Positions 1 through 4,486 of a DNA stretch of 8,076 nt are shown piece after piece. Below the pieces are notes generated by a model. It was not told where the DNA came from. It was given only the letters and a program-made list of their open reading frames with translations, and did not search any database. A program made the position numbers and the translations under genes. How positions within the stretch are numbered: the stretch's first letter is position 1; each line of letters opens with the position of its first letter. The stretch lies in assembly GCA_025774865.1 (NCBI GenBank), contig JALGZO010000717.1:1-8076 (forward strand), in the 5' to 3' direction. Source of the DNA: a bacterium. Its GTDB lineage: Bacteria; ARS69.

Positions 1-1114
1 CGCCGGCGTACTCCCAGTTGTCCAGCAAGCCGTGGCTGGCGAGGCAGTCGGCCCGGTGCAGCTCCAGATGGTCGTCGAACCGGGGCATCCCGAGGAAACG
101 CTTCAACGTGGACGGTCTCATTTGCCGGATGTCCTTGAACTTCATGTGGTTGGCAACGAGTGCCACCACGTGCTCGCGCGACTCGTTCGACAGTCGGAGC
201 TCCCGGCAGAGCCTCTCCGCCAGGTCGGAGCCCACGCGGCAATGCTCGGGGAAGCGAATCCGATCGGCGCGGTCGAACGTCGGCGGCTTGCCGACGTCGT
301 GCAGGAGGGCCCCGAACGCGAGCTCCGGCGACGGTGACCTCAAGTGCCGGAAGAGGAGGATCGTGTGCGTGAGCACGTCACCCTCCGGATGGAACTCGGG
401 GGGCTGTTCCACGCCGTCCATCGCGGCGACGTCCGGGAGAACGACCTTCAGAAGGCCGGTTTCGCGAAGGAGCCGGAGACCGCGTTCGGGGTCGGGGCCG
501 GTGAGGAGGCGCGTGAGCTCGTCGCGCGTCCTCTCGGCCGCGACGTTTGCGGCGAGCGGCGCGAGCTCCTCGACGGCCGCCCGCGTCGAGGGCTCGATCT
601 CGAAACCGAGCTGTGCGGCGAAGCGCACGGCGCGGAGGAGCCGGAGGTGATCTTCACGGAAACGCTCGCCGGGCTCGCCAATCGCGCGCAGGATCTTCGC
701 TTGCAGGTCGCGGCGACCGCCGACGTGATCGATCACCTCGCCGGTGGTCGCGTCCAGGAGCATCCCGTTCACCGTGAAGTCGCGACGCTGGACGTCCTCC
801 TCCTCGGTCGCGTACCGGACCTCGCTCGGACGCCGTCCGTCGAGGTAGGGACCCTCGGATCGAAACGTGGCCACTTCGATCGCGTGATCGTGCACTCGGA
901 CCAGCACGACCCCGAACGCCGCACCGACGAGCCGACTGTCCGAGAACAGAGCCGAGACCTCGTCGGGTCGAGCGGACGTCGCCACATCGACGTCGTTCGG
1001 AGGCACGCCGAGCAGGTGGTCGCGCACGGCGCCGCCGTTGATGTAGGCGCGGTGTCCCGCTCGCGCGAGGCGCTCGGTGACGACTCGAGCAGCTTCCATC
1101 GAGGCGACCGGCAT
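1..1114 (-). CDS. cca: CCA tRNA nucleotidyltransferase (class II, HD domain), 3' end outside window
   Basis: Adds or repairs the 3' CCA end of tRNAs from CTP and ATP in the cytoplasm. 371 residues are visible; the C-terminus lies beyond the left edge. The nucleotidyltransferase head shows GGAVRD at 27-32, the metal-binding DVD at 41-43 and the class II signature RRDFTVNGM at 110-118, followed by the neck region with RFREDHLRLLRAVRFAAQ around 151-167. An HD domain follows: HPEGDVLTHT at 242-251, LLHDVGKP at 270-277 (H272, D273), ANH at 321-323 and D356. This architecture is that of bacterial CCA-adding enzymes or poly(A) polymerases with an HD tail. The ATG at 1114 is chosen because GGGAGG lies about 6 bases before it; Met6 is a possible second start. 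Class II CCA enzymes and poly(A) polymerase I are hard to separate by motif, but the HD domain favours CCA addition. It is divergent from the Trm112-like gene, with a 109-base gap. Confidence 0.9.
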   Translation of the reverse strand, partial: MPVASMEAARVVTERLARAGHRAYINGGAVRDHLLGVPPNDVDVATSARPDEVSALFSDSRLVGAAFGVVLVRVHDHAIEVATFRSEGPYLDGRRPSEVRYATEEEDVQRRDFTVNGMLLDATTGEVIDHVGGRRDLQAKILRAIGEPGERFREDHLRLLRAVRFAAQLGFEIEPSTRAAVEELAPLAANVAAERTRDELTRLLTGPDPERGLRLLRETGLLKVVLPDVAAMDGVEQPPEFHPEGDVLTHTILLFRHLRSPSPELAFGALLHDVGKPPTFDRADRIRFPEHCRVGSDLAERLCRELRLSNESREHVVALVANHMKFKDIRQMRPSTLKRFLGMPRFDDHLELHRADCLASHGLLDNWEYAG

Positions 1115-1223
1115 GGTGATCCTCCCGGGTCCAGCTTACCGCAGGCCGGCAAGCCGTCGAACCCGAACCGAATTGCCACGCGTTTGCGGCTGTGAGATCC
1201 TCGCGTCCTCCCCGGAGGTTCCC

Positions 1224-1484
1224 ATGCAGACCGACCAGGCGCCGGAATCGGGCGGCAGCGGCCCGGAAGACCAGAATTGGCTCCTCGAGCTGCTCGTCTG
1301 TCCACTCACGCGGGCGCCACTCGTGCTGGACGGCGACACCCTCGTCTCCACCGACCCTGCGACCCGGCGCCGCTACCGGATCGACGACGGCGTTCCCATC
1401 ATGTTGATCGACGAATCCGAAGAGCTCGACGATGCCACCTGGAAAGAGATCATGGCGCGTCATCCGGAGGCGTCGGGAGAGTAG
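1224..1484 (+). CDS. Trm112/UPF0434 (YcaR-like) family protein
   Basis: An 86-residue protein with the Trm112-like core: LLELLVCPLTRAPLVL at about 20-35, a middle strand, then YRIDDGVPIMLIDE at 51-64. In eukaryotes and archaea Trm112 is a small zinc-binding activator of methyltransferases; bacterial members are mostly uncharacterised and cytoplasmic. Only one cysteine (C26) is present. The ligands of the zinc-binding YcaR type are replaced (CPLT instead of CPxC, and no downstream Cys), as in many bacterial relatives, so zinc binding is unlikely. The ATG at 1224 is chosen because GGAGG sits 5 bases upstream; the frame is open further back to 1077, but that stretch covers the cca start region and does not look like the family. 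The SD lies inside CCTCCCCGGAGG, a small inverted repeat. Its last 35 bases overlap, antisense, the end of the next gene. Confidence 0.82.
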   Translation: MQTDQAPESGGSGPEDQNWLLELLVCPLTRAPLVLDGDTLVSTDPATRRRYRIDDGVPIMLIDESEELDDATWKEIMARHPEASGE

Positions 1485-3024
1485 GCCGCAGGAAGTCGAG
1501 CTCGAAGCTCCGGAACCCCACGAACCGGACCCGTACCGTCGGTGAATCTCCCTCTTTCCCCGATCTCGCCCGGGCCACGAGCTGCGTCGCCATCGCGGGG
1601 TTCGAGGTGACGGTGTAGCCCGAGGTCTGGGCGCGGAAGACTCCGACGATTTCGTCGTCCAGCGCGCGGAACCACGCCGGCATGAGCGCGATCGCTTCCA
1701 CGGGATGAGTGCGGACGAACGCTTCGTCCGGGCCCAGCATCTCGGGCGTGTTGAGTCCGACGACGTCGATGGTGGGAAGTCTCGAGAAATAGCGGATCGC
1801 CCCGGCGTCGGAGGCGGCGATCCAGCGACCCGCCGGCACCTTCGCCTCGAGCCATTCGCCGACCCGGCGCTGCACCTCGTTGATGTTGCGGACATCGTTG
1901 TGGTAGTGCCGGCTCACGGGAGCGACCGTCGTCGCGGCGCCGATGAGCGAAAGGAGAACCAGGGTCGCGGCGGGTGCTCTCGCGGCGCGCGACGCGAACC
2001 GCTCCCCGAGACCGTGCGCCCCGATCGCCAGACCGCAGAGCAGGAGCGGCACGGACGGCAGGACGTAGCGCAGGTGGTAGAACGCCCGAGGATCGGCCGG
2101 ATCGAGGACGAGGAGGTTCGCCGCGAGGAACACGAAACCGGCGAGGAGCGGGAGCGCGCGAAAGAGCGCGTCGGCCCCGCCGCCGCGGCGAATCAGGCCT
2201 CCCGCCGCGAGCCACCCGAGTCCGGCGGTGAACGGAGGCACTCGGGGCAACATCTCGGTGAGTGCGGTGGCCAGTCGCCCGGGGAAGGCCGCCAGACTCG
2301 TCGTGCTCTTCGCGTGGAACGTCGCCGGGAGCGGAGAGCCGCTCGCCCAGAGGTGGTGGCCGCCCAGCGCGCCGGCGGCGATGATCGGTGGGGAAAGCAG
2401 TCGAATCGTCGCTGCGCGTCCGCCGGCGATCGCCGCGACGCCGGCCGCGAGCACCGCCACGGCGCCCGCCTCGGGCCGGGCCAGGCCGGCGAGCGCGAGC
2501 CAGACACCGGCTCGTCCCCACGCCCTCCCGACCACTGAACGCATCGCGAGCAACAGCAGGAGTCCCGTCAGCGTGATCTCCATCCCGGAGAACGCCGCGG
2601 CCGCCCATGGCGTCGCGAGCGCGATGAGCCCGCCCGCGCTCGCGCCGGCGAGTCGGCTTCCGGTGACGCGAGCGACGAGCGACGCGCCCACCACCACCCC
2701 GACGACATGCACCAGCGCGCCGGCGAGCACGATCGCGCGCACGAGCGAATCGACCGACCGACCGAACGCCGCGTGCAAGGTGGCGAGGCAGATCGCCCAG
2801 AGCGGCGACGTGCATCCGGTGGACGGAACACCGTCGTTGTACGCGAGGTGCCCGCTCTCGAGGAGGCCGCGCCCGTAGACGAGGTGGATCCACGCGTCGT
2901 CGAGCCGAAACCCGATCGGCCCAGGGTTCGCGGAACGTCCGATGAACCACAGCGCTCCCAACATGAAGATCGAAAGCGCGGCAGGCGCGACGACGAAGAC
3001 CGGTTTCTTCAGCGCGAACCCCAT
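1450..3024 (-). CDS. Multi-pass membrane glycosyltransferase-like protein (GT-C type)
   Basis: A 524-residue protein with a hydrophobic N-terminal anchor (about 8-30), then RLDDAWIHLVYGRGLLESG (40-58) and STGCTSPLW (68-76), many further membrane segments to about 380, and a soluble C-terminal part. The paired acids D42-D43 in the first extracytoplasmic loop, and the following pattern of Y-R, N-G and TSPLW, match GT-C glycosyltransferases that use polyprenyl-phosphate sugars (AftB-like and related families). The C-terminal INEVQRRVGEWLEAKVP and IAASDAGAIRYFSRLPTIDV stretches are also typical of these proteins. Acceptor and sugar cannot be told from sequence, so the role in cell-envelope glycan or glycolipid assembly is inference. 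The ATG at 3024 is the only usual start after the in-frame TAG at 3055-3057; AAGAAAGGA directly abuts it, so the ribosome site is poorly spaced. It has no polysaccharide cluster around it. Confidence 0.75.
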   Translation of the reverse strand: MGFALKKPVFVVAPAALSIFMLGALWFIGRSANPGPIGFRLDDAWIHLVYGRGLLESGHLAYNDGVPSTGCTSPLWAICLATLHAAFGRSVDSLVRAIVLAGALVHVVGVVVGASLVARVTGSRLAGASAGGLIALATPWAAAAFSGMEITLTGLLLLLAMRSVVGRAWGRAGVWLALAGLARPEAGAVAVLAAGVAAIAGGRAATIRLLSPPIIAAGALGGHHLWASGSPLPATFHAKSTTSLAAFPGRLATALTEMLPRVPPFTAGLGWLAAGGLIRRGGGADALFRALPLLAGFVFLAANLLVLDPADPRAFYHLRYVLPSVPLLLCGLAIGAHGLGERFASRAARAPAATLVLLSLIGAATTVAPVSRHYHNDVRNINEVQRRVGEWLEAKVPAGRWIAASDAGAIRYFSRLPTIDVVGLNTPEMLGPDEAFVRTHPVEAIALMPAWFRALDDEIVGVFRAQTSGYTVTSNPAMATQLVARARSGKEGDSPTVRVRFVGFRSFELDFLRPTLPTPPDDAP

Positions 3025-3031
3025 TCCTTTC

Positions 3032-3059
3032 TTGACGACGCGTTGGCTCGTTCTCTAGT
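3032..3059 (+). promoter_or_regulatory. Sigma70-like promoter for the small plus-strand unit
   Basis: TTGACG (3032-3037, 5 of 6 to consensus) is followed after 16 bp by TCTAGT (3054-3059, 4 of 6). Transcription would begin near 3066, about 110 bases before the 52-codon ORF, and end at the terminator at 3343-3375. The site overlaps the translation start side of the divergent membrane glycosyltransferase gene. Confidence 0.4.
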
Positions 3060-3066
3060 TTCGCCG

Positions 3067-3095
3067 CAACCGGGCGGATCCGCGCCGTCCGGTTG
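3067..3095. promoter_or_regulatory. Inverted repeat at the predicted transcript start (operator or leader hairpin)
   Basis: CAACCGG (3067-3073) and CCGGTTG (3089-3095) form a perfect 7-bp inverted repeat. Between them lies the 10-bp perfect palindrome GCGGATCCGC (3074-3083). The element falls at about +1 to +30 of the predicted plus-strand promoter and inside the divergent intergenic region, so it could be a repressor operator or a leader hairpin. No regulator is encoded nearby. Confidence 0.35.
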
Positions 3096-3157
3096 TCCGT
3101 CGTTTCCTCGGGGCACGTCGCGAGGTCCCCCGCGCGTGACCGTTCGATCCGAGGGGA

Positions 3158-3175
3158 TGGGAGGATGCACTCCCG
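3158..3175 (+). promoter_or_regulatory. Hairpin covering the Shine-Dalgarno of the small basic ORF
   Basis: GGGAG (3159-3163) pairs perfectly with CTCCC (3170-3174) around the loop GATGCA, with a T-G wobble pair outside. The only good SD, GGGAGG at 3159-3164, is inside the stem, immediately before the ATGATG at 3176. A four-codon mini-ORF (ATG at 3165, stop TGA at 3177-3179) overlaps that start and has its own SD-like GAGGGG at 3151-3156. This could allow coupled or conditional translation; that is inference. Confidence 0.3.
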
Positions 3176-3334
3176 ATGATGAGAAGGGCCTTGGTTCAGG
3201 GCGCTTCGATTCGACAGAGGGTACTCCGCCGGCGTCGGATTTACACGAGCTTCGCCGACGCTTGGGAAGCCAGGCGGCACGAACCGGAACGGATTCGGAA
3301 GGGCAAACCGAAGCTGAAACCGAAAACCGCCTGA
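3176..3334 (+). CDS. Small, very basic hypothetical protein (52 aa)
   Basis: I do not recognise this protein. The ORF has 52 codons and carries 12 Arg and 5 Lys against 4 acidic residues, with an RRRR run at 18-21 and the tail RKGKPKLKPKTA at 41-52. A basic tail of this kind suggests nucleic-acid or ribosome binding, which is inference. Support for a real gene is positional: an upstream sigma70-like promoter, an SD (GGGAGG, 11 bases before ATG 3176; a second ATG follows at once), and a stop only 8 bases before a strong intrinsic terminator on the same strand. GC content at third positions is lower than in the neighbouring large genes, so the alternative is that the transcript is a small RNA and the ORF is chance. 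A longer open frame on the same strand (2707-3426) runs through the terminator and is rejected. Confidence 0.45.
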   Translation: MMRRALVQGASIRQRVLRRRRIYTSFADAWEARRHEPERIRKGKPKLKPKTA

Positions 3335-3342
3335 ACGACGAG

Positions 3343-3375
3343 CGCCCCGGATCGCGAGGTCCGGGGCGTTTTTTT
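3343..3375 (+). terminator. Intrinsic (Rho-independent) terminator
   Basis: CGCCCCGGA (3343-3351) and TCCGGGGCG (3360-3368) form a perfect 9-bp stem with an 8-base loop, followed at once by seven Ts (3369-3375). The T-run is on the plus side only, so it terminates rightward transcription, which implies a plus-strand transcript ending here. Confidence 0.85.
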
Positions 3376-3398
3376 GACTCGCTCGACGACCGGAAGAA

Positions 3399-3662
3399 TC
3401 AGCCGGCTCCGTTCGGGGCGATGTAGATGTCGAGCGGGTAGAACTGACGACCGTCCACGTGCATCTCGACCTGGAACCAGAGACCCGTCACGACCATCGG
3501 TGCCGACGTTTCCAGGGGGGCAACCGTCGACCGTCCGAATGCCGTCCCGAAGAAGTCGACCGGAGCGACCTGGAGCAGTCCGTGCGTGCGGTTCTCGATG
3601 ACGAGCCGGTCCCCCGGCGACAGGGTCACGCGCGGGAGGTCGGTGCCGCCCCACTCGTCCAC
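3399..3662 (-). CDS. Hypothetical beta-rich protein, possibly a lipoprotein with a broken leader
   Basis: I do not recognise the family. From the GTG at 3662 it would be 87 residues with alternating hydrophobic strands (RVTLSPGDRLVIENRTHG at 11-28; MVVTGLWFQVEMHVDG at 57-72; FYPLDIYIAP near the end), suggesting a small beta-sandwich. No metal-ligand pattern of cupredoxins is seen. The same frame continues coding-like upstream of 3662 (WQVVRVVV) back to AACGNRGGARSGP, which resembles the lipid-anchored start of a mature lipoprotein. A leader would begin at the in-frame ATG at 3782 (MRRPVPPALPVP), but a TAA at 3744-3746 interrupts it and no hydrophobic core is present. GTG 3662 lacks a convincing SD. 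Either the gene has lost its signal peptide or translation starts unconventionally. A leader-like RNA and an intrinsic terminator lie upstream on the same strand. Confidence 0.5.
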   Translation of the reverse strand: MDEWGGTDLPRVTLSPGDRLVIENRTHGLLQVAPVDFFGTAFGRSTVAPLETSAPMVVTGLWFQVEMHVDGRQFYPLDIYIAPNGAG

Positions 3663-3789
3663 GACGACCCGGACGACCTGCCACGGACCGGACCGGGCAC
3701 CTCCGCGGTTTCCGCAAGCGGCGGGCGATCGCTCGGTCTGGAATTACGGAACGGGGAGCGCGGGTGGGACGGGGCGGCGCATGCGGACG

Positions 3790-3825
3790 CAGAAAAGGGG
3801 CGGAGTGGCCAGTACTCCGCCCCTT
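3790..3825 (-). terminator. Intrinsic terminator on the minus strand
   Basis: AAGGGGCGGAGT (3795-3806) and ACTCCGCCCCTT (3814-3825) form a perfect 12-bp stem with a 7-base loop. Read on the minus strand the stem ends in TTTTCT; the plus side has no T-run. It therefore stops leftward transcription coming from 3826-4120, and lies about 130 bases before the 3399-3662 ORF, so it could be the end of a small RNA or gene, or an attenuator for that ORF. Confidence 0.75.
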
Positions 3826-3856
3826 CGATCCTGTGCGGGATATCCGCGTCTAGGGT

Positions 3857-3930
3857 TGAGGGGTTGATCTCCACCGAAAACCGGAAGCACACCTCCGAGC
3901 ACCGGTCTGTCAGGAGGAGAGAACCCCTCA
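3857..3930 (-). ncRNA. Candidate structured RNA or leader element
   Basis: Three nested stems can be drawn: TGAGGGGTT/AACCCCTCA (3857-3865 with 3922-3930, 9 bp), TCTCC/GGAGA (3868-3872 with 3916-3920, 5 bp, separated from the first by two bases on one side and one on the other) and ACCGG/CCGGT (3880-3884 with 3902-3906, 5 bp). The first two stack nearly continuously. The minus strand is chosen because the intrinsic terminator at 3790-3825 follows on that strand. No long ORF is supported here, so the stems are not explained by codon use. The class is unknown: I see no SRP, RNase P, tmRNA or known riboswitch signature. The inverted repeats would fold on either strand. Confidence 0.35.
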
Positions 3931-3938
3931 GTCGCCCT

Positions 3939-4112
3939 CTAAGGACATGCAAAGGTGGTGCCGCTCGTGCCCGAATTCTCGAAGAACCTGCAACTCGCTG
4001 TGAGCTCGTCGATTGGCCGAATCGAAGCTCCGCGCGGCGACTCGGCCTTGACGCCCGGACCGTCCTCGTTCGAGGACAATCCTCGAAGAATGTCCTCGAT
4101 CGGGGACAGCAT
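3939..4112 (-). CDS. Possible small hypothetical protein (57 aa)
   Basis: An ATG directly preceded by AGAGGGAGG opens a 57-codon ORF ending in TAG at 3939-3941. The protein starts MLSPIEDILRGLSSNEDG and is hydrophilic and rich in Ser, Gly and Glu, with no membrane segment and no motif I know. Third positions are moderately GC-rich, as expected of coding sequence here. Against it, the purine-rich SD abuts the ATG, and a minus-strand promoter predicted at 4125-4153 would start the message only about six bases before the ATG. Two palindromes (4062-4107) lie inside its first codons. The transcript may instead be a non-coding RNA running to the terminator at 3790-3825. Longer minus-strand frames across this region (to 4219 and 4686) run through the terminator or over neighbouring genes and are not supported. 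Confidence 0.3.
   Translation of the reverse strand: MLSPIEDILRGLSSNEDGPGVKAESPRGASIRPIDELTASCRFFENSGTSGTTFACP
4062..4107. promoter_or_regulatory. Pair of 16-bp palindromes, 30 bp apart (candidate operators)
   Basis: GTCCTCGTTCGAGGAC (4062-4077) is a perfect palindrome around a 2-base centre. GTCCTCGATCGGGGAC (4092-4107) is the same site with one mismatch. The centres are exactly 30 bp apart, close to three helical turns, as expected for cooperative binding of a dimeric regulator on one DNA face. They lie just downstream of a possible minus-strand promoter and upstream of the plus-strand DUF6504-like gene, so they could repress the former or activate the latter. No regulator gene is in the window. 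Confidence 0.45.
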
Positions 4113-4124
4113 CCTCCCTCTGGA

Positions 4125-4153
4125 ATGCTAAACATTTGTCTGGTATCTTTCGA
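4125..4153 (-). promoter_or_regulatory. AT-rich island with a minus-strand promoter-like pair
   Basis: In a strongly GC-rich window, 4124-4151 is conspicuously AT-rich. On the minus strand TCGAAA (4148-4153) and TAGCAT (4125-4130), each 4 of 6 to consensus, are separated by 17 bp, predicting a start near 4118. On the plus strand TATCTT (4144-4149) could serve as a -10 for the DUF6504-like gene, but only a poor -35 (TGGAAT) precedes it. The island may be bidirectional. Confidence 0.3.
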
Positions 4154-4218
4154 TGGATCTCCTTGGAGGCAGGAAACGAGGAGCCGTCGGAAGGGGCCAG
4201 CCCGGGGGACGAACGGCA

Positions 4219-4470
4219 TTGATCGAGAAAATCCAGGAGCCCATCGAGGTCCTCACGAAGTTCGTGGACGGAAGAATCCAGCCGATGCGATTCCGCTGGC
4301 GAGGGCGCGTGTTCACCGTGTCCGAGATCACCGGGCTCTGGGACAAGCGAATCGGGGAACACCGGGCGCACTTCTTCTCCGTGGGAGTGGGGACACGGGA
4401 CTACTACGAGCTCTGCTACCAGGCGCGCACGTCGCAGTGGACACTCGAGAACATCTACCTCGAGGGATGA
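4219..4470 (+). CDS. DUF6504-like protein
   Basis: An 83-residue protein resembling the DUF6504 group of small uncharacterised cytoplasmic proteins. The pattern is EPIEV near the N-terminus (7-11), FRWRGRVFTVSEITGLW (25-41), then HFFSVGVGTRDYYELCYQ (51-68) and WTLENIYLEG (74-83). The conserved aromatic-rich strands and the ELCY/W..E..YLEG tail support the call; molecular function is unknown. I choose the TTG at 4219 because GGGGGA lies about 9 bases upstream and the family match begins right after it. An in-frame ATG at 4153 would add 22 residues, but that stretch has coding-unlike third positions, matches nothing and has no SD. It converges on the large minus-strand gene with 16 bases between them and no terminator. 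Confidence 0.72.
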   Translation: MIEKIQEPIEVLTKFVDGRIQPMRFRWRGRVFTVSEITGLWDKRIGEHRAHFFSVGVGTRDYYELCYQARTSQWTLENIYLEG

Positions 4471-4486
4471 GTGCCGGTTCGGGCAG

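Noticed and set aside
344-1195. Long plus-strand open frame opposite the cca gene
   Set aside because: It is antisense to a gene with clear nucleotidyltransferase and HD motifs; the translation is charge-rich and motif-free, as expected from GC-rich shadow frames.
1173-1201. TTGCCA with a GATCCT 17 bp downstream as a promoter for the Trm112-like gene
   Set aside because: The -35 is fair but the -10 matches only 3 of 6; too weak to list as a feature.
1077-1223. Upstream in-frame start for the Trm112-like gene
   Set aside because: It would overlap the cca start and add non-homologous residues, while ATG 1224 has a well-placed GGAGG.
1460-3280. 606-codon minus-strand frame over the membrane glycosyltransferase-like gene
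   Set aside because: It is Arg/Pro-rich without structure, whereas the alternative frame gives a coherent multi-pass membrane protein with a conserved DD loop.
4078-4091. A third palindrome midway between the two 16-bp operator-like sites
   Set aside because: Its centre falls 15 bp from each neighbour, but it has mismatches and a different half-site spacing, so it is probably chance.
3626-4219. 197-codon minus-strand frame spanning the leader-like region
   Set aside because: It reads straight through the intrinsic terminator at 3790-3825 and its residues match nothing; the inverted repeats explain the region better.
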